Counted from the first letter of the stretch, positions 8,775 through 18,099 are shown. The stretch: DNA of 45,221 bases from Rikenellaceae bacterium UBA1749 (GCA_002315675.1 DCHP01000054.1:1-45221); one strand, 5' to 3'. The notes: generated by a model from the letters alone, not told the origin. Numbers and translations are program-made.

Positions 8775-10103
8775 TTAGTTTCTTCCTCTTACAGTAGTTT
8801 TCCCAGATACCCAGCTACAACTAACATTATATGAAGCACCATCTTCCAGACCACGCATGAAAAGTTCATCCTTCTTTGGGAAATTTCCGGAATAAACAGC
8901 TATGGCCTTTTTAATATTTTCAGCCTGAGGATCATCCTGAGGAATAAGACGCAATGCCTTAGAATAGTAGTCTACAACTAGCCAGTAAGCAGCTTGCTTA
9001 TCAAAGTCAGAACAGCCTGAATTCACCGCACCAGCCACTGCTGATGCATAGAAATTAGATGCCATTCCGTTATCAGGATCAATCTGAAGGACCTTTTCAC
9101 AATATGATGCAGATTCACGGTATTTCTCCATTGCCAATGTCTGCCCTGCTGCACGAAGCATATGTTTAACCTTTTCAGCTGGGTCAGTTTCATTGTTGAT
9201 TGCAACATTGATATATTCCAATGCTTTTTCGTATTCCTTTCTTTCTTCGTACACACCAGCTAACATTAGTGCAAATTCAGGCTGAGGATCATTCTGATAG
9301 TATTTCTCAAGCAGTTCCATCTGCCAAGGATTCTGGCATTTTGCGTGGTTGAATAATCCAAGTATCTTCTTCAGCAAATCATTGTTAGATGGGTCAGCTT
9401 CATATTTCGGACGGAAAATCTTCTCTATGTTCTCACAATTTGCAGCACCACTTGACGCGAAAGTTGCGTCTATTGAGGCTTGAATATCCCTTCCTGTCGG
9501 ATCCTGGCTCGTTTTCAGAATTTTTGAAAGTTCCTCATAGCGAGTCATATAATTTTCCAGACTGATTTCATCGAATTTGAAGGATTCAGTAACCAAAGCG
9601 AAATATTGTCCTACAAGTTCTGGGACAGGATGCTCTGATGTTGCAGTAATTGCATCAACAAAGAATTTATAGCCATTCTCCTTATCATCAGGATTCAACT
9701 GATTGTAAAGTCTTGCTTTCTGAGTCAGGACATATCCATAACCACGGGAAGGATGATTCTTGAAATTCTCAGCACGCAAATCAAATAAAATCACTATACT
9801 ATCCAAAGCCATCTTCCTGTCAGAATCATTTTCTGCCGCAGTAAATCTCTGGCGATACATTTCCACACCTTTAATATAAAGGTTTTCTGAAATTGTAGGA
9901 ACCTTCTGCAAAAGTTCCTGAAGTTCCTTTGATGTCTGGCCCCAGTCTTTTAGACCAAATGAAACACCGAATGCTGCATACAACTTTGCATTCTCTGTTC
10001 TTTCCTCAGGAGTTGCACCATAACGAGGATCATTTAAATAAGCCTGTGCATTTACTGAAAAAATTGATGCAAATGCCAAAAGAGCAAATAATATCTTTTT
10101 CAT
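8775..10103 (-). CDS. Secreted tetratricopeptide-repeat protein
   Basis: A 442-residue exported protein. The signal peptide MKKILFALLAFASIFSVNAQA is probably cut after residue 19 or 20. The rest is helical, with TPR-type repeats that are clearest at about 270-400 (PEFALMLAGVYEERKEYEKALEYINVAI, EKYRESASYCEKVLQIDPDNGMASNFYAS). It sits between an outer-membrane barrel gene (21 nt upstream) and lptC, the usual Bacteroidales arrangement, which suggests a periplasmic scaffolding role in envelope assembly. No catalytic motif is visible. Function is inferred from context only. Confidence 0.8.
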   Translation of the reverse strand: MKKILFALLAFASIFSVNAQAYLNDPRYGATPEERTENAKLYAAFGVSFGLKDWGQTSKELQELLQKVPTISENLYIKGVEMYRQRFTAAENDSDRKMALDSIVILFDLRAENFKNHPSRGYGYVLTQKARLYNQLNPDDKENGYKFFVDAITATSEHPVPELVGQYFALVTESFKFDEISLENYMTRYEELSKILKTSQDPTGRDIQASIDATFASSGAANCENIEKIFRPKYEADPSNNDLLKKILGLFNHAKCQNPWQMELLEKYYQNDPQPEFALMLAGVYEERKEYEKALEYINVAINNETDPAEKVKHMLRAAGQTLAMEKYRESASYCEKVLQIDPDNGMASNFYASAVAGAVNSGCSDFDKQAAYWLVVDYYSKALRLIPQDDPQAENIKKAIAVYSGNFPKKDELFMRGLEDGASYNVSCSWVSGKTTVRGRN

Positions 10104-10124
10104 TTTAACAAATAATAAATTATT

Positions 10125-11570
10125 CTAGTAGAACTTTCGTCTATGGAACCACATATCATCCCCAAAGAATGCAAATCCGACATTCAATTTATAGAACGAT
10201 TCCTTGATCTGTCCCTCAATATGTTTTCCGCGCATTCCGACTTCAAGAGCAATGGACACCTTATTCAAGGTTCCTCGTTTCAGAGGTATATCAAGACCTA
10301 ATGTAAAACTTCCTGATTTCATCTGATAGCCATCCTTTACCAGATAGCTCTTACCATATTTAAAACCAGCCTTGTATGTTAACCTTTTATATGTTTCGTA
10401 TAAGTCAAACTGATTTGGTGTATAAGCAAAACCCAGACGAATCTGACTTTGAGTGGACAATGAATAACCGGTAGTTTCGTATGAAGTATCGAAAGCACCA
10501 CTATAATCCTGGAACTCATAATCGAGTCCGACAGAAATCTTTGAATTATTATAGAACAGCCCACCTGCAATCTTTAACGGAATCTTGATTTCATCATTAC
10601 CTGAATATGTTGAAATTGTATCCATTGCAGTTCCATCAGTAACATACGTTGCTTTATTTGTTGGAGCATCAATAAAGGACGCTGAGCGGAACGTACCTCC
10701 CACATTCAGATAACCATCTTTTGACAATCTGAATGTATAAATGAAACCTGCATCTAAAAACCATTCAGAAATATGTAGATTTGACGTATTCGCTACATAT
10801 CGGTAAGAGGTCTCTGAAGAAATCATATTCACCATAGTCGCCTGACATGACTTATCAATATTTCCGAAATAATAACCTATTGACGCACCGATGCTGAAAT
10901 TCTTCGTTATCCTACCACCAAGTGAAGCTTTGAATTCACTGACACCACCCTCACCTGTATATGTATACAAAGTTCTACCTATACTTTGCGATATATCCTC
11001 TTCGTTACCAATACTTGTTATTCTATAACCGACAATTGTAGTAGGAACCAATGACAAACCAAGAGCCAGAGTCCTAGATATAGGGACAGACAACCCAATA
11101 TCGTTCATTGATGCTGAATTTCTGGCACCCCGCGTGGAAACATAATTTCCTGAATAATCATACCCCCAACCTTGTCCAAGATAGCCCCTGCAGACTCCTC
11201 CGAAAGAGAACAACGCAGTTTTCGGTGGCATAAAAGCAACAGAAGCAGGATTCATATAATTCACCTCCATATGCACTCCTGAAGGCCCAACATACATATT
11301 TGGTCGCATTGCAACACACACTCCGCCCATACCACGCTGAGATGCAGTGGTTGGTGACACACAATCACCAAGTCCATACATAGTATATGGAGAGAATGTA
11401 TTTGGAGAGTGAGACGTCTGAGAATATCCTACCTGAAAAGATAGTAAGAACATAGCAACAACAAGAATCGTAAATCTTGATATCTGCCATATATTGTAGT
11501 TCTTTTCTGTCTCTCTAATTATCATACCAATTAAACAATTTAATTTGACATCCACTATCGCTCTAATCAT
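10125..11570 (-). CDS. Outer-membrane beta-barrel protein
   Basis: A 481-residue predicted outer-membrane protein. After a hydrophobic export segment (about 30-48, ending GYSQ) come SPYTMYGLGDC and QRGMGGVCVAMRP, the opening typical of a FadL-like barrel family found next to coaX in Bacteroidetes. The remainder alternates short amphipathic strands with Asn/Gly/Ser turns. The ATG at 11570 overlaps the coaX stop as ATGA, but this gives an unusually long 30-residue polar lead before the signal segment; M16 (MIIRETEKN) would give a more normal signal peptide. The ligand is unknown. It belongs to the long minus-strand block. Confidence 0.78.
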   Translation of the reverse strand: MIRAIVDVKLNCLIGMIIRETEKNYNIWQISRFTILVVAMFLLSFQVGYSQTSHSPNTFSPYTMYGLGDCVSPTTASQRGMGGVCVAMRPNMYVGPSGVHMEVNYMNPASVAFMPPKTALFSFGGVCRGYLGQGWGYDYSGNYVSTRGARNSASMNDIGLSVPISRTLALGLSLVPTTIVGYRITSIGNEEDISQSIGRTLYTYTGEGGVSEFKASLGGRITKNFSIGASIGYYFGNIDKSCQATMVNMISSETSYRYVANTSNLHISEWFLDAGFIYTFRLSKDGYLNVGGTFRSASFIDAPTNKATYVTDGTAMDTISTYSGNDEIKIPLKIAGGLFYNNSKISVGLDYEFQDYSGAFDTSYETTGYSLSTQSQIRLGFAYTPNQFDLYETYKRLTYKAGFKYGKSYLVKDGYQMKSGSFTLGLDIPLKRGTLNKVSIALEVGMRGKHIEGQIKESFYKLNVGFAFFGDDMWFHRRKFY

Positions 11571-12307
11571 TTGTTACTTTCAAGAATAATATTCAAACCT
11601 TCAAATAGTAAAATGTCATATTCTGCAAATATCGTAATTTTAAATTTATCAACAAAATATTTAGCATCATAGCCGCTAAAGACAATTTCTGCATCGGGAT
11701 TTCTGGAGGTATAACCTTCTATTTCATAAAGCATGGACTTATATACTCCCTGAAAGATTGCATCCTCAGTATTTCTCGGGGGGAATACAGTTGAATTGAT
11801 GTTATTGTCAGAATAACGGCTTGAATTCAACAAAGGCAGTGCACCAGTATGCTCATACAAAGATGACAGCCTCAGCTGAAGACCAGGAGAAATAGAGCCC
11901 CCTAAAAACTGACCTTTTGAATTGACAGAATCTATTGTCAACGCGGTACCAAAATCAAATATCAAGCAATCTTTACCTGGCAACTTTCCATTTACCCCAA
12001 CAGCCAGCGCAAGCCTATCCGCACCTAATCTGTCTGGACTCTCATAACAGTTCTCAATTGGAGAATGTGTGACTCCAGGTTTGAAATTTATGGAAAATGG
12101 AGTTATTGAGGAAATGTGATCAATTGTTCCCCTGTCAAGCTTTCTTGTTGAAATCCATATTGAAGAATCAATATCAAACCTTCCAAGAAGATCGCTGATC
12201 AATCTGGTTTGAATTGAATCATGACGGTAATATTCTATCAATGAATTGTTACTATCCATTACAGCCATTTTGACTGCTGAATTGCCAATGTCAATTATGA
12301 GGTTCAT
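11567..12307 (-). CDS. coaX: Type III pantothenate kinase CoaX
   Basis: A 246-residue enzyme for the first step of coenzyme A synthesis, ATP-dependent phosphorylation of pantothenate. It has the ASKHA fold motifs of type III kinases: IDIGNSAVK at 5-13 (phosphate 1), RLGADRLALAVG at 93-104 (containing the catalytic Asp97), and FDFGTALTID at 117-126 (phosphate 2), followed by GGSISPGLQLR. Type III enzymes are normally insensitive to CoA feedback and use a monovalent cation. The gene starts 1 nt after mfd and overlaps the barrel gene by 4 nt, so it is co-transcribed. Confidence 0.95.
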   Translation of the reverse strand: MNLIIDIGNSAVKMAVMDSNNSLIEYYRHDSIQTRLISDLLGRFDIDSSIWISTRKLDRGTIDHISSITPFSINFKPGVTHSPIENCYESPDRLGADRLALAVGVNGKLPGKDCLIFDFGTALTIDSVNSKGQFLGGSISPGLQLRLSSLYEHTGALPLLNSSRYSDNNINSTVFPPRNTEDAIFQGVYKSMLYEIEGYTSRNPDAEIVFSGYDAKYFVDKFKITIFAEYDILLFEGLNIILESNK

Positions 12308-12308
12308 T

Positions 12309-15300
12309 TCAAAAATCTAATATCTTATCGATATCACTGACTCCGGAAATAGACAGTGATGTTTTCTTGTTCTGTTCAAGTCTAAAACGGGAAGGTGATT
12401 TAACTATTGAGTACATCATACCCTGAAATTCGTCCGTCTGAAAGAAAGGACAGCTTTCGTCATCGGTAAAGAATATCCTGGCTTTAGGTGGATTGAAGAT
12501 AATCTTCTCTATTCCCATTTTACCAGCCTTGTTTCTAAGTCTTACCACTTTAATCAAGTTTGAAACCTGTTCGGGAATAGGGCCAAACCTGTCAACTAAG
12601 CTTTTTTGAAGGATATCTATTCCTTCATCACTTGTAATACTATCCAGTTCCTTATATAAACGGAGTTTCTCAGATGTAGAGCATATATAATCATCAGGCA
12701 GATATGCCTCAATGGATGTTTCAATATGACAATCGATATTTCTGGCAATCTGAGGTATTACACCTTGTTCTATTTTCAATTCTTCTACAGCCTCTGCTAT
12801 GATTTTCTGGTAAGTTTCATAACCCATTTCCGACACGAAACCACTTTGTTCCGCTCCAAAAAGATTTCCGGCACCTCGGATATCAAGGTCCTCCATTGCA
12901 ATATTGAAGCCATTGCCAAGTTCAGAAAATTCCTCTATTACCTTCAATCTTCTTGCGCCATCTGAAGTCAGAATATCGAATGATGGGACCAACAGATAGC
13001 AGAACGCTTTTCTATTACCTCTACCTACGCGTCCACGAAGCTGATGAAGATCAGAAAGACCAAAATTCTGGGCATCATTTATTACAATGGTATTGGCATT
13101 TGGAATATCAATCCCATTTTCAACAATTGTAGTACAGACCAATACATTGAATTCACCATACACGAAGTCAAGAACTATCTTCTCAAGTTCATCAGGTTTC
13201 ATCTGCCCATGAGCGACAACAATTTTTGCCTCCGGAACCGCATGACGAACCTGATCTGCAATACTATATATATTACTTACTCTGTTGTGAAGAAAAAAGA
13301 CCTGCCCACCCCTGTTGATTTCATATCTGACTGCTTCTTCGATAACCTGATCTGAAAAAGGATGTACTTCTGTATTTATAGGTTGTCTGTTTGGCGGAGG
13401 AGTATTGATTATACTTAAATCCCTGGCACCAAGAAGGGAAAACTGAAGAGTCCTTGGAATGGGGGTTGCTGTCATTGTCAATGTATCAACGTTGGTCTTA
13501 AGTTCCCTGAGCTTTTCCTTCATCTTGACCCCGAACTTTTGTTCTTCATCGATAATCAATAAGCCCAGATCCTTGAACTCAACACTTTTACCAAGAATCT
13601 TATGAGTCCCAACAAGAATATCAATCTTTCCATCTTTCAATCTTGACAGGATTTCTGAAGTCTGTTTTGCGGTTTTTGCTCTGGAAAGGCTTTCTATGGT
13701 AACAGGAAAATCCTTTAAACGGGATTTGAATGATCTGCAGTGTTGAAGTGCCAAAATAGTAGTGGGAACCAGAACAGCAACCTGTTTCCCATCGGTTACA
13801 GCCTTGAATGCTGCCCTGATTGCCACTTCAGTCTTTCCGAAACCGACATCCCCGCAGACCAGCCTGTCCATAGGCTGAGGGGATTCCATATCCTGCTTTA
13901 CAGCCTCAGTTGCAGACAACTGATCAGGAGTATCTTCCCATATAAAGGAAGCTTCCATCTCATTCTGCAAATACGTATCGGGAGAAAAGGCAAATCCACC
14001 TTTGGCCTTTCTTTCTGCATAAAGTTTTATCAGTTCCCGGGCCATATCCTTGACTTTGCTCTTTGCAATGGCTTTGGTCCTGGCCCATGCCCCATTTCCA
14101 AGTCTTTTCAGTACAGGAGGGACTCCATCCCCCGAACGATATTTACTTATCTTATGAAGATTGGCAACTCCGACCATCAGGACATCACCTTCACCATAAG
14201 TAATTTTCATATATTCCTTATCTGAGCCATTCTCATGCCTGTGTACCAGTCCTCCAAAGCGCCCGATACCATTGTCGATGTGAACAACATAATCACCAAC
14301 TTTCAGTGAATTCAGTTCGCTTATTGCCATCGACTGGGATTTATCCACTTCATTAAAGATTTTATATCTCTGGAATCGGTCAAAAATCTGGTGATCAGTG
14401 TATGCCTGGAATAAATCCATTGAAAATCCTTCATGCAAAGGCATAAGACATGATTGATAGCCAACCTTTATGTTCAGATTCCTGAAAATGTCATCAAGAC
14501 GTTCGATCTGAGTATAACTATCGGACAGGATAAAAGTCTCAATATTTGACATGGCTGATTCCTTGATGTTATCCGCCAGCCTCGAAAAATCCTTATTGAA
14601 AACAATCTGAGGTCTTGAATGGAAATCTATGATATCATACTCCGACAAGTTGTCATATCTCCCATTAATAGATATCTGTCTCCAACTATCAATATCTGAA
14701 TTATATGTCTTGCCACCTATATATAGTCCATTAGCCTTTGAAGTGTCATTCAATGATTCAGTGAGAGAGTTCCGGATAGAATTTATCCTATCTATTATGG
14801 CCCTTGGTGAATGAGACCAAATTGTTGCATCCTTCCCAATATATTCCATCAATGAAATTCTAGAATCAATTGATTCATCACTCTCTGAAGCAATTATCGA
14901 TGCAGACATAATAATATTGTCTGAAAGTTGTGTCGCAATCCTGAAGGTCCTTATGGTTTCTATTACATCATCATAGAATTCAATCCTATATGGTTTATTG
15001 TCGCCATATGAAAAGATATCTACAATTCCGCCACGTACCGCAAACTGACCGGGTTCTGAGACAAATTCAACTTTCTGGAATTTCCTGGATATCAGGTAAC
15101 CTATCAAATCCCCCATGTCATATGTATCGCCGGAGGTCAGGACAAGTACTGATTTTTTTAATCCAGAAGCGGTTTCCACTTTCTCACCCAAAGCTTCAGC
15201 CCATGTACATATCACAACAGGTTTATCTTTCTCTGGTGACAAAAGTGCAGATAAAGCCTGGGTTCTGGCGGCTATCAAAGTCGGATCAGGCTGCATAGAA

Positions 15301-15587
15301 AGTATTGAATGCTTAAAGGCCGTTGGCAGGAGGAATACATGTCCTTCTGATAGTTTATACTGTTCAAGCACATTATAAATATCATTATAGACATAGCATG
15401 CGTCATCCTTATTGTCTGATACAACCAGATGGACCCCTCCGCGTTGTTTCGAAGACAACGCTACGACCGCACCCCAAAGAGAACCACATACGTTTTTAAG
15501 TTCAACCCTGTTACCTTCACAGCAAAGCAACTGCTGGAATGCGCTACTATCAATTATTTTCTGAATAAAAGAACCTACTGAATTCAC
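12309..15587 (-). CDS. mfd: Transcription-repair coupling factor Mfd
   Basis: A 1092-residue ATP-dependent DNA translocase that removes RNA polymerase stalled at lesions and recruits UvrA. Recognisable parts in order: UvrB-like N-terminal module (to about 330), RNA-polymerase interacting CarD-like domain at about 425-490 (LKVGDYVVHIDNGIGRFGG), helicase domains with Walker A GDVGFGKTEVA near 576-586, DEEQKFG near 680, TMTATPIPRTL near 707, RGRVGRGNRKAFCYL near 855, and the C-terminal TRCF/D7 domain. It is slightly shorter than E. coli Mfd (1148), as usual in Bacteroidetes. It is 77 nt downstream of the DUF4837 gene and 1 nt before coaX. Confidence 0.97.
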   Translation of the reverse strand: MNSVGSFIQKIIDSSAFQQLLCCEGNRVELKNVCGSLWGAVVALSSKQRGGVHLVVSDNKDDACYVYNDIYNVLEQYKLSEGHVFLLPTAFKHSILSMQPDPTLIAARTQALSALLSPEKDKPVVICTWAEALGEKVETASGLKKSVLVLTSGDTYDMGDLIGYLISRKFQKVEFVSEPGQFAVRGGIVDIFSYGDNKPYRIEFYDDVIETIRTFRIATQLSDNIIMSASIIASESDESIDSRISLMEYIGKDATIWSHSPRAIIDRINSIRNSLTESLNDTSKANGLYIGGKTYNSDIDSWRQISINGRYDNLSEYDIIDFHSRPQIVFNKDFSRLADNIKESAMSNIETFILSDSYTQIERLDDIFRNLNIKVGYQSCLMPLHEGFSMDLFQAYTDHQIFDRFQRYKIFNEVDKSQSMAISELNSLKVGDYVVHIDNGIGRFGGLVHRHENGSDKEYMKITYGEGDVLMVGVANLHKISKYRSGDGVPPVLKRLGNGAWARTKAIAKSKVKDMARELIKLYAERKAKGGFAFSPDTYLQNEMEASFIWEDTPDQLSATEAVKQDMESPQPMDRLVCGDVGFGKTEVAIRAAFKAVTDGKQVAVLVPTTILALQHCRSFKSRLKDFPVTIESLSRAKTAKQTSEILSRLKDGKIDILVGTHKILGKSVEFKDLGLLIIDEEQKFGVKMKEKLRELKTNVDTLTMTATPIPRTLQFSLLGARDLSIINTPPPNRQPINTEVHPFSDQVIEEAVRYEINRGGQVFFLHNRVSNIYSIADQVRHAVPEAKIVVAHGQMKPDELEKIVLDFVYGEFNVLVCTTIVENGIDIPNANTIVINDAQNFGLSDLHQLRGRVGRGNRKAFCYLLVPSFDILTSDGARRLKVIEEFSELGNGFNIAMEDLDIRGAGNLFGAEQSGFVSEMGYETYQKIIAEAVEELKIEQGVIPQIARNIDCHIETSIEAYLPDDYICSTSEKLRLYKELDSITSDEGIDILQKSLVDRFGPIPEQVSNLIKVVRLRNKAGKMGIEKIIFNPPKARIFFTDDESCPFFQTDEFQGMMYSIVKSPSRFRLEQNKKTSLSISGVSDIDKILDF

Positions 15588-15664
15588 TTGTCAATCAACA
15601 CCTTTCACTCTATTATAATCAACACTATGTTTAATCAACTGACAGATATGCAACTATGCCACAT

Positions 15665-16624
15665 CTATTTGAATGATGCTGTCAACGGAATAGCTTCCAG
15701 CTGGCGGATATAATTGCGCTGAGGATATCTATACGAAGGCGAATATACATAAAGGTCTATTCCGATAAAAGAATCTTTATATTCTGTAACATAATTTACA
15801 AACGGTCCTCCCATAAAATCACCTTCTACATTCCAGAATCCTTTGGTTTCCCACCACAAACGACCATTAATTGTAACCACATGAGTTTCAGGGAAAAATT
15901 CAGTATATGTTGACATTTTTGAACCTTTGCTTGGTCCTGGAATCTGACCTACTGCCCTGTTTCGCATGGCAACTATCCATGTGGAATCACTAGGAAGTTC
16001 ATTAAAACGATATACTATTACCCCCTGACTGGATTCTGGCATTTCCTTAGAAATCCAGATAAAATCCTTTTTCGCATTACGCAGCTTATAGTCATTCGGA
16101 ATACATAAATCAAAATCAAATGAATCCTTGACCTGACTATGAAGGGATTTGCTCTCAAATACTTTCAGTCTTTTGATGAATCTGTCTCGTTCTACCTTAT
16201 CAAGGACTCCTACAATCAAGTTATGATATTTCCATAAATAATCCGTAGCCTGAGGGATTGATGGAGATGTTATATGAAAGCACACCTGATCGGGAACAAA
16301 TTCATCATTTGTCATCTGCAATTCAGTTGAATCATATTTTGAATTAACATCAACAAATATGAGATTTCTGCTCTGTTTTATTACAGGTGAAATTGTCTGA
16401 GGTGTCAAAATACTCAAATCATAGATGGGCTCTTCCTGATTTATCCATTCAACAGGTTTACTGAACATTGCCCTGATAGTATCACCCAAAGTGGAACCGG
16501 CAATATTATTCTCGGCAATCATGAAAACGGAATAAGGCGCACCGCCCGCTGTAATAGGATCAGTTTTAATATTACATGAAAAAGTTACCAAAAGAAGTGG
16601 TAACAGGACAAACAACCTTTTCAT
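15665..16624 (-). CDS. DUF4837 family lipoprotein
   Basis: A 319-residue predicted lipoprotein with signal peptide MKRLFVLLPLLLVTFSC and lipobox Cys17. The body contains conserved blocks recognisable from DUF4837 (DLCIPNDYKLRNAKKDFIWI, GVIVYRF, RNRAVGQIPGPSKGSKMSTY, NGRLWWETKGFWNVEGDFMGGPF, GIDLYVYSP). The family is restricted to Bacteroidetes and has no known activity. It is the first gene of the minus-strand block that includes mfd and the envelope genes. Its upstream gap holds the A2/B1 repeats. Periplasmic location is inferred from the signal. Confidence 0.85.
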   Translation of the reverse strand: MKRLFVLLPLLLVTFSCNIKTDPITAGGAPYSVFMIAENNIAGSTLGDTIRAMFSKPVEWINQEEPIYDLSILTPQTISPVIKQSRNLIFVDVNSKYDSTELQMTNDEFVPDQVCFHITSPSIPQATDYLWKYHNLIVGVLDKVERDRFIKRLKVFESKSLHSQVKDSFDFDLCIPNDYKLRNAKKDFIWISKEMPESSQGVIVYRFNELPSDSTWIVAMRNRAVGQIPGPSKGSKMSTYTEFFPETHVVTINGRLWWETKGFWNVEGDFMGGPFVNYVTEYKDSFIGIDLYVYSPSYRYPQRNYIRQLEAIPLTASFK

Positions 16625-16755
16625 AACAAAAAATACAATATCTATGCGTTTCAGAGGTTATAGTAATCAAAAAATAGTTCTACCAAACATTAGGTACCAA
16701 ATTGTAAAAATACAAAATTATTCCACGACAAGTGACACTAACTGCAGAATAAAAC

Positions 16756-16857
16756 ATAACTATTTACTCCATGGGTAAAAATAACCATCAATGTATCAAG
16801 CAAAGATTCCAGAAAGAGGTCTACCTTTGATATTGGACATAGTGACTGAATAGTTGC
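16756..16857. repeat. Family A short inverted-repeat element, copy A2
   Basis: Left end ATAACTATTTACTC (16756-16769) and right end GACTGAATAGTTGC (16844-16857) are imperfect inverted repeats; the interior is nearly identical to copy A1. The heptamer ATAAAAC occurs immediately before (16749-16755) and immediately after (16858-16864), an exact flanking direct duplication that supports insertion by transposition. It is directly followed by family B copy B1. Confidence 0.9.
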
Positions 16858-16864
16858 ATAAAAC

Positions 16865-16974
16865 AATATTGAGTCCACTTGAAATAGTCCAAATATTGAG
16901 AAACGCCCCAATTACAAAGGTTTACACTAGTGGTAAAAACGACAAAACATACTTTTTCAAGTAGACTCAATATT
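16865..16974 (+). repeat. Family B short inverted-repeat element, copy B1
   Basis: This 110-bp element begins AATATTGAGTCCACTTGA and ends TCAAGTAGACTCAATATT, inverted repeats with one mismatch over about 19 bp. Interior boxes ATTGAGAAACGCCCC and TAAAAACGACAAAA recur in copies at 27861 (inverted) and, partly, at 40355 and 42068. If the element proper is TTGAG...CTCAA (16869-16970), it is flanked by TA on both sides. Orientation is defined by this copy. Confidence 0.88.
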
Positions 16975-17040
16975 ATTAATATTATTCGGTCATCCTCCCA
17001 GTCTAGCAATAATTATCATGAAAAACACTACCTTTGCGCC

Positions 17041-17655
17041 ATGAAAAAAAATATTATTGCGCTTTTGTTAATATGTTGCAATTCAATAGCATATTCCCAG
17101 GTGAAGACTGATTTTGGGGCAAGAGGACATATTGATTTTATAAAAAGCTATGATAAGGTATTAATAGGGGCACATACGGAATATCGTGCTAATAATTATT
17201 TGAGGTCTACTGACAATTGGTTCGTTGCTGTAAATGGTGGATACACACCGACCAAATGGTTAAGCACTATTCTACAATATGAATACTGGGGGTATACTAA
17301 TACCCACAAGATTGTTCCCATTATTACCGGCACTCTGAAAAGTGGAGACCTTTCTGTCGCCCTTAGGGAAAAATACGAACTGGCAATTGATAACAAGACA
17401 ACACACACCTTAAGAAGCCGGATACGCGCTGCTTATAATATTAAAAATACTATTTTCTCTCCGCATATTTCATATGAATTCTTCAATAGTCTTGAGGGAC
17501 GTGGCTGGTTGAGGTCATATCATATCATTGGAACGATTCTCAATTTCACAGAGCACCATTCACTTGATGTCTTTTACCTGTACCATCTATACAGGGGAGA
17601 GGATTCAGATACTGGTTGCCACATAATTGGCGTAGGTTACAACATAACCTTCTAG
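17041..17655 (+). CDS. DUF2490 family outer-membrane protein
   Basis: A 204-residue exported protein with signal peptide MKKNIIALLLICCNSIAYSQ. The mature part is a run of beta strands with alternating hydrophobic residues, ending in aromatic-hydrophobic GVGYNITF, the C-terminal Phe pattern expected of an outer-membrane barrel. The blocks ARGHIDFIKSYDK, LSTILQYEYWGY and LRSRIRAAY fit DUF2490. The reading frame is open upstream into repeat B1, but the signal peptide fixes the start at 17041. It stands alone, with the next gene 444 nt away. The substrate or role is unknown. Confidence 0.75.
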   Translation: MKKNIIALLLICCNSIAYSQVKTDFGARGHIDFIKSYDKVLIGAHTEYRANNYLRSTDNWFVAVNGGYTPTKWLSTILQYEYWGYTNTHKIVPIITGTLKSGDLSVALREKYELAIDNKTTHTLRSRIRAAYNIKNTIFSPHISYEFFNSLEGRGWLRSYHIIGTILNFTEHHSLDVFYLYHLYRGEDSDTGCHIIGVGYNITF

Positions 17656-17926
17656 ATTTATACCTGATGTATCTGAAAAATTACATTAGCATCTCCGACA
17701 TACAACCTTTCTATTTAGATCTAAGAAACGCCTGTGGCGCATCACTTCCAATACGATACCCTTCGAAGCAAGATAATAAAGAAGCGAAATCATAAGCTGT
17801 TACAAAATAACGTAACTATGAGCGCCCTTAGTCAGTTTATGCGTATATCAATTTCAGAACCAAATGCTGAATATTCTGATGGATTGAAACATGTTTAATG
17901 GATAGTTCCCAAAATAGTAAAATAGC

Positions 17927-18029
17927 GTAACATAGAAGCACCCAGGGTAAAAACAACCATCAAAATATCCAGCAAACATTTCAGAAAGAGGTCTACCTTT
18001 GATATCGAACATAGCAACTGAATAGTTAC
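17927..18029. repeat. Family A short inverted-repeat element, copy A3
   Basis: The element starts GTAACATAGAAGC and ends ACTGAATAGTTAC. The interior GGGTAAAAACAACC through GAAAGAGGTCTACC is conserved, but this is the most diverged of the four copies. The octamer AAAATAGC lies exactly at both outer borders (17919-17926 and 18030-18037), an 8-bp direct repeat that looks like a target-site duplication. Confidence 0.9.
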
Positions 18030-18049
18030 AAAATAGCAGACTTTAGTGG

Positions 18050-18079
18050 TTGTCACTATGGCAATTATAATTATCTTTG
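18050..18079 (+). promoter_or_regulatory. Bacteroides-type promoter for the deacetylase-lspA operon
   Basis: TTG at 18050-18052 is separated by exactly 19 nt from TATCTTTG at 18072-18079, matching the Bacteroidetes -33/-7 consensus (TTTG/TTG, 19-20 nt, TAnnTTTG). The deacetylase ATG is at 18100, leaving a short leader. Repeat A3 ends 20 nt upstream. Confidence 0.7.
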
Positions 18080-18099
18080 CAGGATGCAACTGAGAAATA

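Larger units (their letters stand above)
16625..17040. other. 416-bp divergent intergenic region holding repeats A2 and B1
   Basis: This gap between the DUF4837 gene (minus) and the DUF2490 gene (plus) is about half repeat DNA: family A copy A2 (16756-16857) and family B copy B1 (16865-16974) lie side by side. On the minus strand, a TAATTTTG element (complement of 16716-16723 region) could be a -7 box for the DUF4837 transcript, but no TTG is found at the right distance. No conserved reading frame is visible. Confidence 0.6.
17656..18099. other. 444-bp intergenic region with repeat A3 and a promoter
   Basis: Between the DUF2490 and deacetylase genes. Positions 17656-17918 hold no gene I can recognise. 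A possible eroded family A end, GTTACAAAATAACGTAACTAT, lies at about 17799-17819. Copy A3 occupies 17927-18029, followed by the deacetylase promoter at 18050-18079. Confidence 0.6.

Noticed and set aside
13740..14225. Long plus-strand open frame opposite mfd
   Set aside because: It is antisense to strongly conserved Mfd helicase sequence, with no recognisable domain or promoter.
17029..17036. TACCTTTG as a promoter -7 box for the DUF2490 gene
   Set aside because: It lies only 4 nt before the ATG, so transcription would start at or after the start codon, and no TTG sits 19-20 nt upstream.
16930..17040. N-terminal extension of the DUF2490 protein
   Set aside because: The added residues come from repeat B1 and precede an evident signal peptide at 17041.
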